Source: Polyangiaceae bacterium
GTDB taxonomy: Bacteria; Myxococcota_A; Polyangia; Polyangiales; Polyangiaceae
Direction: 5' to 3'
DNA: 64,000 nucleotides
Assembly: GCA_016719945.1 (NCBI GenBank)
Contig: JADJYE010000003.1
Location: 124,001-188,000 of the forward strand
The notes beneath the pieces were generated by a model. The model was given only the letters and a program-made list of their open reading frames with translations. It was not told the origin of the DNA and did not search any database. Each line of letters begins with the position of its first letter. The stretch's first letter is position 1. Shown here piece by piece: positions 28,593 through 36,717 of the stretch. The position numbers were made by a program, and so were the translations under genes.

Positions 28593-30503
28593 TCACTCGG
28601 CCGGCGGCGGCGGCTCGTAGATCTTCTGCACGTCGGCGCCGCCCGCGAAGGCGTAGGAGCCGGCGCTGCCGTAGCCGTAAGCGGTGATGCCGAACGGCTT
28701 GTCGCCGTTGAGCTGGTGAGCGCCCTCCGACAGCGGGCAGCGCCGAGACTCGTAGGAAACGCCGTCGATCGAGCCTGCGGGCTCGACCATGCAGCCCGCA
28801 GGCGCGGCGCCGTCGATGGTCACCATCGAGCCGACCTCGGCCGAGATGACGACGTAGTTCGCCGACCACGAGCCGGGCGTGAGGATGACGTACTCTTGCC
28901 GGTACTGCTCCACAGGCGGGAAGATCGTCAGCGACGGATCCCCGATGTACGGCCCGTCGACGTATTGGTTCGCGATCAAGAGCTGGCCCACGATGACCGG
29001 CTTGTCGCTGGTGACGGTGATGTCGCTCTGGGTCCAGGTGGTGACCACCTCGCCGGGCGCGATGCTGAACGAGTTGTACGGCGGGGGCAGCGTGGTCTGG
29101 ACGTTCGCTGTCTCTGCCGCGCCCACGAAGCGGATGATGTCCGGCTCGCGGAAGCCGCTCGTCGAGCGGATCGGGCTGCGGGTGATGACGTATTTCATGC
29201 CGATCGCCTCGACCGGGAACATCTGGTCCTCGAGGTGATCGAGGCAGCAAGTGTCCTCGTCGCTCCAGCCCGGGTAGGTCGGGATCTCCCAGGCGCCCGG
29301 CGCCTGCGTCGACTCGACGCCCGAGAACACGGCGACAGGCTTGCTCGAGTAGACCGCGCTGCCGCTGAGATCGGCGACCGTCTTCGGATCGTCTTGCAGG
29401 GTGCCGTCGTCGGTCTCGAGGTTGAGCACGTCGAACGGCCCGAGGGTGACGGTGATATCGCCGCCCGCCGGCGTCGCCGCGATCGGGGGGTTGCCCTTGA
29501 TCTTCCAGCTCGGCTTGACCGTGACCTCCGTGCCGGGCTGGGTCCCGACCACCGTGATGTACGAGCGGTCCACGCCGACATCGAGGCCCGGGAAGTTGAG
29601 GTCGACCGGGTGCCCGGCGTTCCAGCCGATGATGCGATAGGTCTGGCCGAGGGCGTTGCTCGGCAGCAGGAGCGACGCGTCGTTCGAGTACTGGTTGGTG
29701 AAGACGTTGAACTGGTAGACGACGATCGGCGCGCTCGACGTCACGCGGAAGGCCTTCGACGAGAGGCAGGTCCCGGGGCTGTCGTAGTCGTTCGGCACGG
29801 TGCCGCAGTCGAGCTCGCGGCTGCCGAGCGAGACGGTCACCAGGCCGTTCGCGGGGACGCTGCCGTTGTACACCTGCGTCAGGCTGAGCGGCTCGCCAGG
29901 GTTCGCGTTGTTGATCTCGATCGTGACGTTCGCCTGCGCGTCGCCGGCGTTGGAGAGCGCGACGCCGAAGGGCTCGCTCGCAGGGTCGTTGAAGCCGTCT
30001 TGTTGATCGAGGTCGACCACCCAGAACTCGCAGCCGACGTTCGAGGGAGAGTCTGCCGCGATCTCGCAGCCGGTCTTGCACACGCCGTTGTCGCAGGTGA
30101 GCCCCGCGGAGACGTCGCACACCTCGACCAGCGGGCCGTTGGGCTGCCCGTTCTCGTCGCACTCGTGGACCTCGTTGCCGATGCACCCCTCGGCGCCCGG
30201 CGTACACGCGACGCAGCCGAGGCCCGGATCACAAACCAGCTCCTGCGCGTCGCAGTCGGTCTGGTTGCCCTCGCAGTCGATGTGCATGCCGAGCTCGCAG
30301 CGCGGACAGCCCTCGAACCCGCCGCCCTGGTTGACGCCGCCGCCCGTGTTGCCCGCGCCGCTGCCGCCGCCGCCGGGCGGGTCGTTGCCGGCCGAGCAGT
30401 CACAGCCAGCGGGCGCGAGCGCACCCGCGAGCAGCAGGGAGCCCAGGAAGAAAGCGGAGCGGGTGCGACGTCGAAGGGGTGCCACGCGCGATCGATTAGG
30501 CAC
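28593..30503 (-). CDS. IgGFc-binding-type Cys-rich lipoprotein
   Basis: The protein (about 636 aa from the GTG at 30501-30503; a GTG at 30483-30485 is an alternative) has an Arg-rich N-terminus, a hydrophobic signal (SAFFLGSLLLAGALAPAGC) with a lipobox, a Gly-rich spacer, and an EGF-like Cys-rich part (residues ~60-140). The rest is a beta-rich region resembling IgGFc_binding domains (e.g. CLSSKAFRVTSSAPIVVYQF and QTYRIIGWNAGHPVDLNFPG). Such proteins are numerous in Sorangium-like genomes. It is expected on the outer surface; the ligand is unknown. There is no upstream ATG in frame near the signal peptide. Confidence 0.75.
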   Translation of the reverse strand: MPNRSRVAPLRRRTRSAFFLGSLLLAGALAPAGCDCSAGNDPPGGGGSGAGNTGGGVNQGGGFEGCPRCELGMHIDCEGNQTDCDAQELVCDPGLGCVACTPGAEGCIGNEVHECDENGQPNGPLVEVCDVSAGLTCDNGVCKTGCEIAADSPSNVGCEFWVVDLDQQDGFNDPASEPFGVALSNAGDAQANVTIEINNANPGEPLSLTQVYNGSVPANGLVTVSLGSRELDCGTVPNDYDSPGTCLSSKAFRVTSSAPIVVYQFNVFTNQYSNDASLLLPSNALGQTYRIIGWNAGHPVDLNFPGLDVGVDRSYITVVGTQPGTEVTVKPSWKIKGNPPIAATPAGGDITVTLGPFDVLNLETDDGTLQDDPKTVADLSGSAVYSSKPVAVFSGVESTQAPGAWEIPTYPGWSDEDTCCLDHLEDQMFPVEAIGMKYVITRSPIRSTSGFREPDIIRFVGAAETANVQTTLPPPYNSFSIAPGEVVTTWTQSDITVTSDKPVIVGQLLIANQYVDGPYIGDPSLTIFPPVEQYRQEYVILTPGSWSANYVVISAEVGSMVTIDGAAPAGCMVEPAGSIDGVSYESRRCPLSEGAHQLNGDKPFGITAYGYGSAGSYAFAGGADVQKIYEPPPPAE

Positions 30504-30582
30504 GCTTCTGCGCCGCTGCAATCGTCCACCGAGCGCGACCAGACGGTCACTCTGACGCGTCAGCGCTTGGCGCGGCGCGCAA

Positions 30583-31590
30583 TCACCGCTCGCTGTCGAG
30601 GTGCGCCATCGCCTGCGTCGGGTAGCGATCCCCTGTGACCGCTCCGATCGGCACGAGCGCTTCGAAGGCCTCGACATCCGCCGTGCTCAGCCGGGCGGCG
30701 AGCGCCCCGAGCGCGTCGGTCAGCTGGGCCTGGGTGCGCGCGCCCACGAGCGGGACGAAGGCAGGCTGCTTCTCGAGGGCCCACGCGAACAAGAGCTGGG
30801 CCGAGGTCAGCCCACGAGCCCGCGCGAAGCCCTCGATCTTCTCGGCGATCGGGGCGTTCGAGGCGCCGTGCTCACCGCCGAAGCGGGGCAGGTACGCCCG
30901 GAAGTCCCCGGGGCCCTTCGGCCGGCTGCCGGTGAGGAGCCCGCGCGAGAGCACGCCGTACAGGGTCGCGCCGATCCCGAGCTCGCGCAGCGCCGGGAAG
31001 ATCTTCGCCTCGGGCCCGCGGCTGGCGATCGAGTATTCGATCTGGAGGTCAGCGATGGGGTGGACCGCGTGCGCGCGACGGATCGTGTCGACGCCTACCT
31101 CGGAGAGGCCGACGTGACGAACGTAGCCCGCCTTGATCAGGTCAGCGATCGCGCCGACCGTGTCCTCGATCGGGACGGCGGGATCGAGCCGCGCGAGGCG
31201 GTAGACGTCGATGACCTCCACCCCGAGGCGATCGAGGCTGTACGCGCAGAAGTTCTTCACGGCCGCGGGCCGTCCGTCGACGCCGGCCCACGCGCCCCCG
31301 GGCGCACGCAGGGCGCCGAACTTCACCGACAGCGTGACCCGATCGCGGCGACCTGCGATCGCCCTGCCGACGAGCCGCTCGTTGTGGCCCATCCCGTAGA
31401 AGTCGCCGGTGTCGAGCAGCGTGACCCCGCCGTCGAGCGCGGCTTGGATCGTCCGCACCCCCTCGGCGTCGTCCGACGCGCCGTACATGCCCGACATCGC
31501 CATGCAGCCGAGGCCGAGGCGCCCGACCTCGGGGCCGCTCGCGCCGAGGGTCACTGTCTTGCCATCCGTGGAGTTGCTGTCGTTCGTCAT
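30583..31590 (-). CDS. Aldo/keto reductase
   Basis: The 335-aa protein has the AKR barrel pattern: GLGCMAMSGMYG, catalytic Asp and Tyr in LLDTGDFYGMGHNERLVG, Lys in VTLSVKFG, and an NADP-binding end (QLLFAWALEKQPAFVPLVGARTQAQLTD). The usual catalytic His is replaced in DVYRLARLDP, a variant seen in a subgroup of AKRs with (R)PARLDP. The start is the ATG at 31588-31590, preceded by GAGAGGGA; an upstream in-frame start exists at 31638. It is transcribed divergently from a LysR regulator 80 nt away, which probably controls it. Confidence 0.88.
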   Translation of the reverse strand: MTNDSNSTDGKTVTLGASGPEVGRLGLGCMAMSGMYGASDDAEGVRTIQAALDGGVTLLDTGDFYGMGHNERLVGRAIAGRRDRVTLSVKFGALRAPGGAWAGVDGRPAAVKNFCAYSLDRLGVEVIDVYRLARLDPAVPIEDTVGAIADLIKAGYVRHVGLSEVGVDTIRRAHAVHPIADLQIEYSIASRGPEAKIFPALRELGIGATLYGVLSRGLLTGSRPKGPGDFRAYLPRFGGEHGASNAPIAEKIEGFARARGLTSAQLLFAWALEKQPAFVPLVGARTQAQLTDALGALAARLSTADVEAFEALVPIGAVTGDRYPTQAMAHLDSER

Positions 31591-31670
31591 CGGTCGTTCC
31601 CTCTCCTCGGCTGGAGAATAGGCGCCCAGACGCAGCAAACCAGCGAATAGGATAGATACGAGCCATCAAC

Positions 31671-32606
31671 ATGGTGAATGGTTCGACCCCCACCGCTCGA
31701 GACCTCGACCTCAACTTGCTGCGCGTCTTCGTCGTCGTCGCCGAGGCCGGCGGGGTCACCGCGGCGGCGAGCAAGCTCTACCTGACGCAACCCGCGGTCA
31801 GCGCAGCGCTCAAGCGCCTCTCGGCCGCCATCGGCGCGCCGCTCTTCGCGAAGCAAGGCCGTCACCTCGCGCTCACCTCCCGGGGGGAGCGCTTCCTCCA
31901 GGCCGTGCGACCGCACCTCGCCGCGCTCTCGGCGGCGGCCGCCGCGCCTACGGCGTTCGACCCCGCCGAGACCGAGAGGACCCTGCGGCTGGGGCTCTCG
32001 GACGCGGCCGAGTCGTGGCTCTTGCCGCTGCTCCTGCGCGACCTCGCCCGCGCTTCGCCGCGCCTTCGGCTGATCGTCACGTCGGTCCAGTTCCGGACCG
32101 TCGCGGCGGCGCTGTCGAGCGGCGCCGCCGAGCTCGCGGTCACCGTCGCGGACGAGGTCCCCGCTGGCACGCTGCGTCGCACGCTCTTCGTCGGCGGCTT
32201 CGTGTGCCTCTTCGATCCGCGCTTCGCCCGGCTCGGCCCCCGCCTCACGCGCAAGAAGTACCTGGATCACGAGCACGTGATCGTCTCCTACAACGGGGAT
32301 CTCAGGGGCCTCGTCGAGGATCTGCTGGGCGTCAGGCGCAGGGTGCGCGTCTCGGTGCCCTCGTTCCACGCCGTGGGGAAGCTGGTCGAAGGCTCGGCGC
32401 TGCTGGCGACGGTCCCGGCGCTCGTGGCCCAGCACCTCATCGAGGAGCGCCCCAAGCTTCGGGCCATGCCGCTCCCCTTCGAGCTCCCGCGGACGCCGAT
32501 GGAGGTCCTGTGGCGCGGCCCGCTCGCAGACGACCCGGCCGTCCTGTTCGTCATCGAGCGGATCGTGAAGATCGCTAAGGGCGCCTCCAACGGCGCGGAT
32601 CGTTAG
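31671..32606 (+). CDS. LysR-family transcriptional regulator
   Basis: The 311-aa protein has the LysR winged helix-turn-helix at residues ~12-70 (LDLNLLRVFVVVAEAGGVTA, then LYLTQPAVSAALKRLSAAIG and LFAKQGRHLALTSRGERFL) and a periplasmic-binding-protein-like effector domain. Divergent placement relative to the aldo/keto reductase is the classic LysR-target layout. The intergenic region contains the direct repeat GAATAG twice (near 31614 and 31647) but no clear T-N11-A site was settled on. The effector is unknown. Confidence 0.9.
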   Translation: MVNGSTPTARDLDLNLLRVFVVVAEAGGVTAAASKLYLTQPAVSAALKRLSAAIGAPLFAKQGRHLALTSRGERFLQAVRPHLAALSAAAAAPTAFDPAETERTLRLGLSDAAESWLLPLLLRDLARASPRLRLIVTSVQFRTVAAALSSGAAELAVTVADEVPAGTLRRTLFVGGFVCLFDPRFARLGPRLTRKKYLDHEHVIVSYNGDLRGLVEDLLGVRRRVRVSVPSFHAVGKLVEGSALLATVPALVAQHLIEERPKLRAMPLPFELPRTPMEVLWRGPLADDPAVLFVIERIVKIAKGASNGADR

Positions 32607-32650
32607 CGAGCGGTTGCGCTTCGGCGAGGACCGGGCCATGCCGTCTCGGC

Positions 32651-33388
32651 TTGTTTGCTCGAGGCCGTCGCCCCCTCCCGCGCTTCGCCCTCCTCGCGCT
32701 CGCGCTGGTGGCCTGCGAGGAGGCGCCCTCCTCTGCTGCCGCTTCGTCCGCGCCGGGGAGCGCGCCCGCGCCTCCGCGCGCGGCGCTGCCGAGCGGCTCG
32801 TCCGTCGGGAGCCCTCTGCCCAGCGCGGGGCGCGCCGTCGCCACCGCCGACGCGTGCTCGTACGACTGGATCGAGCTCGACGAGGCGCTGCGCTCGTGTC
32901 CAGCGCTCGGCGACTCGGACTCCAGCTGGGTGCCGCGCGTCGAGACGCGCCCGGCCCAGCTCAAGGTCGCGTCGGGGGGCCTGCTGAAGTTCATGGTCGC
33001 GCTCGGCAACGAGGCCAAGGGCGGGTCATGGGTCGCCGAGCTCGATGACCACTGCGGCGGCGCGCTCCGGCCCGTCCTGCTGGACGCCGCGAAGAAGCCC
33101 GTCGAAGACCGCACGTTCTGGCAGCTCCCCACCTGCCCCGGGGCTCGGGCTCGCGTGACCCTCTCCCAGCGCGGTGCGCTCACCTCGCTGGTCGTCTTTC
33201 GCGCCGTGCGGCGGGAGCTCGAGCGGGTCGTCGTGGGTCACGAGACGGCCCCGAGCGGAGAGGTCGTCGACGTCACCGAGACACGCCAGCGCGAGCTCGC
33301 GCTGCCCCCGGGCAGCTACGTGCTCGAGCTGCTCCTGCCGACCCCGCACGCGCAGACCGTCGAGCTCCCGCTCGAGGTGACCCCTTGA
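32651..33388 (+). CDS. Putative lipoprotein of unknown function
   Basis: The 245-aa product begins at a TTG (32651) and carries a signal with lipobox LALALVACEE. After a Pro/Ser/Ala-rich stretch, the part from residue ~70 on is a beta-rich domain (LLKFMVALGNEAKGGSWVAE; a DDHCGGALRP segment) with a few cysteines. No family is recognised. It lies 44 nt after the LysR gene on the same strand and is convergent with the next lipoprotein gene, with only 2 nt between their stops. Confidence 0.6.
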   Translation: MFARGRRPLPRFALLALALVACEEAPSSAAASSAPGSAPAPPRAALPSGSSVGSPLPSAGRAVATADACSYDWIELDEALRSCPALGDSDSSWVPRVETRPAQLKVASGGLLKFMVALGNEAKGGSWVAELDDHCGGALRPVLLDAAKKPVEDRTFWQLPTCPGARARVTLSQRGALTSLVVFRAVRRELERVVVGHETAPSGEVVDVTETRQRELALPPGSYVLELLLPTPHAQTVELPLEVTP

Positions 33389-33390
33389 GG

Positions 33391-34041
33391 TTACGGGGCC
33401 TTCTTCAGGGTCTTGCAGGCGGCGATGACGGGCTCGAGCTTCTCGACGGCGTCCGCCTCGTCGCGCGCTTGGCAGAGGTAGACCTTGCCCGCGATGGTCG
33501 TCCTGGTGAGGAACTCGATGCCCCCACCTTTGCGGACGTACACCAGCAGATCCGCCTCTTCTTTGAGGAACTTCTCCGCCGGCCGCACCATCTTCGTGAG
33601 CTTCGCCTTGATCCCGGCGGCGGTGGCCATGTCGCCCGGCGCGGCGAACACCCGCACGCCGAACGCGCCCGCGGCGCCGTCGATGTTCACCCCGCCCAGC
33701 TTGTCCTTGCTCTCGTTCTTCTCCAGCTTGGCCGTCTCGGCGAGCTCGATCGACAGCGGCAGCTTGAACTCCGCGAGCGCGAAGGGCTTCGTCGCGACCT
33801 TCGCAGGCTCGGCGCTGGCCTTGACCGACGCCGAAGCGGACGGCGTCGTTTCCGCCGGGAGGGTGCTCGGCTCCGGCGAGGCCATGTCCGCCGAGGCACC
33901 GTCTTTCGAGGCGCCGTCTGCCGAGGCGGTGGCGTCGGCGGTGACCTGGGGCTCGGCCGCGTTGTTGGCTTGGCTCGGGTCGCAAGCCGTGGCCATCATC
34001 GTGGCGGCAAGGAGGTAACGGAGAGTCGAGGACCTGCTCAT
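33391..34041 (-). CDS. Putative lipoprotein of unknown function
   Basis: The 216-aa protein from the ATG at 34039-34041 has the signal LRYLLAATMMATAC, an Ala/Ser/Asp-rich spacer (residues ~20-75), and a compact C-terminal domain (LPLSIELAETAKLEK; FGVRVFAAPGDMATA; LVYVRKGGGIEFLTRTTIAG) with two cysteines near the end that could form a disulfide. No family was recognised. An upstream in-frame ATG at 34065 is possible but would spoil the signal peptide. Confidence 0.6.
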   Translation of the reverse strand: MSRSSTLRYLLAATMMATACDPSQANNAAEPQVTADATASADGASKDGASADMASPEPSTLPAETTPSASASVKASAEPAKVATKPFALAEFKLPLSIELAETAKLEKNESKDKLGGVNIDGAAGAFGVRVFAAPGDMATAAGIKAKLTKMVRPAEKFLKEEADLLVYVRKGGGIEFLTRTTIAGKVYLCQARDEADAVEKLEPVIAACKTLKKAP

Positions 34042-34089
34042 GCGGTCCCCGTTAGCTCTTCCCATCCTTCGGCGTCAACGGGACTCGAC

Positions 34090-34118
34090 TTGACACGCGG
34101 GGTCGGTTCTTTCATAAC
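34090..34118 (+). promoter_or_regulatory. Sigma-70-type promoter of rpmI-rplT-pheS
   Basis: TTGACA at 34090-34095 is a perfect -35 box. After exactly 17 bp comes CATAAC (34113-34118), a 4/6 match to the -10 box. In this GC-rich sequence it is a rare, well-formed match. It would give a leader of about 125 nt before rpmI. Confidence 0.7.
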
Positions 34119-34168
34119 GCGCGCCCCCGCATTCTCTCGAGGCGCCACAACAGCTTGGTTTCTCACGC

Positions 34169-34187
34169 CGCGGAAGCTCCTTCCGTG
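34169..34187 (+). promoter_or_regulatory. Hairpin in the rpmI leader
   Basis: CGCGGAAG at 34169-34176 pairs with CTTCCGTG at 34180-34187 (8 bp with one G-U) around a 3-nt loop. It lies between the promoter and the rpmI start. L20 represses rpmI-rplT translation through leader structures in other bacteria, so this could be part of such an autoregulatory leader. That is an inference. Confidence 0.4.
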
Positions 34188-34251
34188 GGTCGCGTCGATG
34201 GTCGGCGCGACGAGCCAGGTGGCCTCAGAAGCGGGTCTCGCCGAGGGCATC

Positions 34252-34449
34252 ATGCCGAAGATGAAGTCGAACCGAGCCGCGAAGAAGCGGTTCAAGATCA
34301 CCGGCAGCGGCAAGGTCCGCCGAAGCAAGGGCGGCTTGAACCACTGCATGCAGGAAAAGAGCTCGAAGCGTAAGCGGCGCCTGCGCAAGAACGACATGGT
34401 CGACTCGACCATGCAAAAGCGCGTCAAGCTCATGCTGCCTTACGGCTGA
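34252..34449 (+). CDS. rpmI: Ribosomal protein bL35
   Basis: The 65-aa protein begins MPKMKSNRAAKKRFKITGSG, the L35 signature, and is very basic (SSKRKRRLRKND). It is a structural protein of the 50S subunit. The ATG at 34252 gives the standard length. Usually infC precedes it; here infC is missing and a promoter lies directly upstream. rplT follows after 15 nt. Confidence 0.96.
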   Translation: MPKMKSNRAAKKRFKITGSGKVRRSKGGLNHCMQEKSSKRKRRLRKNDMVDSTMQKRVKLMLPYG

Positions 34450-34464
34450 TCGGAGACCTGCACC

Positions 34465-34821
34465 ATGGCTCGCGCAAAACGTGGTTTCAAGGCACGCCGT
34501 CGACGCAACCGGATCCTCAAGCAGGCGGAGGGGTACTTCCTCGGCAGAAAGAACCGCTTCCGCCAGGCGGTCGAGGTCGTTCGACACGGCTGGGAGTACG
34601 GCTATGTCAGCCGCGCCCTCAAGAAGCGAGACTTCCGCCGCCTGTGGATCGTCCGCATCAACGCGGCCGCTCGCATCTCGGGCACCAGCTACTCGCGCCT
34701 CATCTCTGGCCTGAAGAAGGCGAACATCGGCCTCGATCGCAAGATCCTGAGCGACCTCGCCGTGGTCGATCCGGCCGGGTTCCAGGCGATCGCGAAGCTC
34801 GCTTCGGGCAAGACGGCCTGA
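34465..34821 (+). CDS. rplT: Ribosomal protein bL20
   Basis: The 118-aa protein begins MARAKRGFKARRRRNRILKQ and continues with GYFLGRKNRFRQAVEVV and RDFRRLWIVRINAAAR, matching L20 over its full length. L20 is needed for early 50S assembly and binds 23S rRNA; it is also the usual autogenous repressor of this operon. pheS begins 26 nt downstream. Confidence 0.97.
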   Translation: MARAKRGFKARRRRNRILKQAEGYFLGRKNRFRQAVEVVRHGWEYGYVSRALKKRDFRRLWIVRINAAARISGTSYSRLISGLKKANIGLDRKILSDLAVVDPAGFQAIAKLASGKTA

Positions 34822-34847
34822 GGCGGTAGGCGCACGAAGGGTCCACC

Positions 34848-35957
34848 TTGAGCGGCGAGAGCCCTGCTTCCGACGAGCCTTCCGAGGCTCTGTCGCGCAT
34901 CGAGCAAGGCCTCGCCGCCCTCGGCGATCGCTTCCGGGAGGCGTTCGCCGCCTGCCCGACGGAGCCTTCGCTCCGCGCCGAGCACGCCAAGCTGCTCGGC
35001 AAGAAGGGCGATCTCACCGCCGTCCTGGCGTTGCTTCGAGACGTCCCCGCGACCGAGCGCCCTCGGGCGGGCGCGCTGGTGAACGGCTTCAAGGCGGAGG
35101 TCGAGCGTGAGTTCGAGGCCCGCCTCGCCGCGCTGGCGAGCGCGGCGCTCGAGGCCGACCTCAACGCGAGGCCCTTCGACCTCACGCTGCCCGGGCGCCT
35201 CGCGCTCGGTCGGGGTCATCCTCACCCTGTCCTCGCCGTCCGAGACGAGCTGCTCGCGATCTTCCGCGACCTCGGCTTCCAGACCGCGCCGGGCCCAGAG
35301 ATCGAGCTCGAGGAGAACAACTTCACGAAGCTCGCGTTCCCCCCGGATCACCCCGCGACGGACATGCAGGACAGCTTCTGGATCAAGCCAGGCGTCCTGC
35401 TCCGCACCCACACGAGCAACGTGCAGGTGCGAGAGATGTCGGCGCTCGCCGAGCGAGTCCGCGCTGGGGCCAGCCCGCGCCTGGCGGTGGTCAGCGCCGG
35501 AGCGGTCTATCGCCGCGACGACGATCTGACGCACTCGCCGATGTTCCATCAGATCGAGGGCTTCCTGGTCGACGAGCGCGTCAGCATGGCCGAGCTCAAG
35601 GGCGTCCTCGCGGCGTTCGCCGAGCGCCTCTACGGTCCAGGCACGCCGGTCCGGTTCCGGCCGAGCTACTTCCCCTTCGTCGAGCCCGGCGCTGAGGTCG
35701 ACGTCGGCTGCGTGTTCTGCAAGCCGAACGACCCGTCCCGCGCCGCGTGTCGCGTGTGCAAGGCGACGGGCTGGCTCGAGATCGCCGGCTGCGGGATGAT
35801 CCACCCCGAGGTGTTCCGTCACACCGGCCTCGATCCGGAGCGCGTGACTGGCTTCGCGTTCGGCATGGGCATCGATCGCGTCGCGATGCTCAGGTACGGC
35901 ATCCCGAACATCCGGCTGTTGTTCGAGAACGACCCGCGGTTCTTGGCGCAATTCTGA
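34848..35957 (+). CDS. pheS: Phenylalanyl-tRNA synthetase alpha subunit
   Basis: The 369-aa product starts at a TTG (34848). It has an N-terminal coiled coil, motif 2-type FRPSYFPFVEPGAEVDV, and motif 3 (FAFGMGIDRVAMLRYGI PNIR). A four-Cys knuckle, CVFC...CRVC between residues ~285 and 305, is like that seen in several bacterial PheS with a zinc-binding insertion. It charges tRNA-Phe together with PheT. The beta-subunit gene normally follows directly; here about 760 nt without a gene and then a sigma-factor gene follow, so pheT must be elsewhere. Confidence 0.95.
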   Translation: MSGESPASDEPSEALSRIEQGLAALGDRFREAFAACPTEPSLRAEHAKLLGKKGDLTAVLALLRDVPATERPRAGALVNGFKAEVEREFEARLAALASAALEADLNARPFDLTLPGRLALGRGHPHPVLAVRDELLAIFRDLGFQTAPGPEIELEENNFTKLAFPPDHPATDMQDSFWIKPGVLLRTHTSNVQVREMSALAERVRAGASPRLAVVSAGAVYRRDDDLTHSPMFHQIEGFLVDERVSMAELKGVLAAFAERLYGPGTPVRFRPSYFPFVEPGAEVDVGCVFCKPNDPSRAACRVCKATGWLEIAGCGMIHPEVFRHTGLDPERVTGFAFGMGIDRVAMLRYGIPNIRLLFENDPRFLAQF

Positions 35958-36717
35958 CGACGTCGCGCGGCTCTCGCGCGTGCGCCTGACATCCACGCCC
36001 TGGCTGCAACCCAGGTTGCGTAGCTGCACGGTCACGTTCTGCCCCGACACGGTCACAAGTGCCTCGGGACCTGCGCTGTTCCCACGGATGTACGGCGAAT
36101 TCGCTCGGCTCCCCCTGGCGCCGGACAAACCGGCACCCATGTTGCAGCTGAAACCTCCTGCGACCCTCCCAAGGACGACGTCTCGAGGCACCGATCCACC
36201 TGTCGCACGCCGCGTGATCACGCGGCGCGCCGGCGGGGATTTGTCTTCTTGAGCGCCGCCCGTCGGGATCCCCCTCCCACTTTCGTCACAACATTCGAGC
36301 ACAAACCGAAGAAACGAGAGACCGCCGGCCACGAACCTAAGGTGTCAGGAATCGTCCGAAGGCCCCGTTGGTTGTCGAGCTGGTGATGGCGTCGAGCCCA
36401 CGGTCACCCAACAGATTGTTTTCGGTTTTGAAACGTAACTTTCGTCGTTGAACAGCGTCCTACCTCGAACAAGGCCCACGAGACCTCCCATGCCCCCGTC
36501 CACTGCACTGTCCCAGACGTCGAAGAAGAGGATGCGCCGCCGCGCTCCCTCCGAGGCGGGCCGTAAGCTCCGCCATGGCGCGGGAGGTGCAAGCACCGTC
36601 CGGTCTCGCGAAGGTGCCGCGCGCGAACAAGGCCAACACGCCGAGCGCGTCAAACGGACAACCCCGGTTTCCCCGAACGAACAGATCCCCAGCCAGCCCG
36701 TTTACGTAGAGGTAGCT
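35958..36717. other. 760-nt intergenic region between pheS and the sigma-factor gene
   Basis: No convincing gene is seen; short ORFs on both strands lack ribosome-binding sites and protein-like composition. Two palindromes are present, at 36006-36019 (GCAACC-CA-GGTTGC) and 36208-36227 (20 bp perfect). An AT-rich patch at about 36410-36445 (TTGTTTTCGGTTTTGAAACG) stands out in this GC-rich DNA and is the likely promoter region of the downstream gene, leaving a leader of over 250 nt. Confidence 0.55.
36208..36227. promoter_or_regulatory. 20-bp perfect palindrome, possible operator
   Basis: CGCCGCGTGATCACGCGGCG is identical on both strands with no loop, so it is better suited to binding a dimeric regulator than to an RNA hairpin. 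It lies about 490 nt upstream of the sigma-factor start. Confidence 0.45.

Noticed and set aside
35980..36252. 90-codon plus-strand ORF, and a minus-strand stretch reading ALVTVSGQNVTVQLRNLGC, downstream of pheS
   Set aside because: Neither has a ribosome-binding site or recognisable family. The minus stretch looks protein-like for about 40 residues only and runs on antisense into pheS. A gene remnant cannot be excluded.
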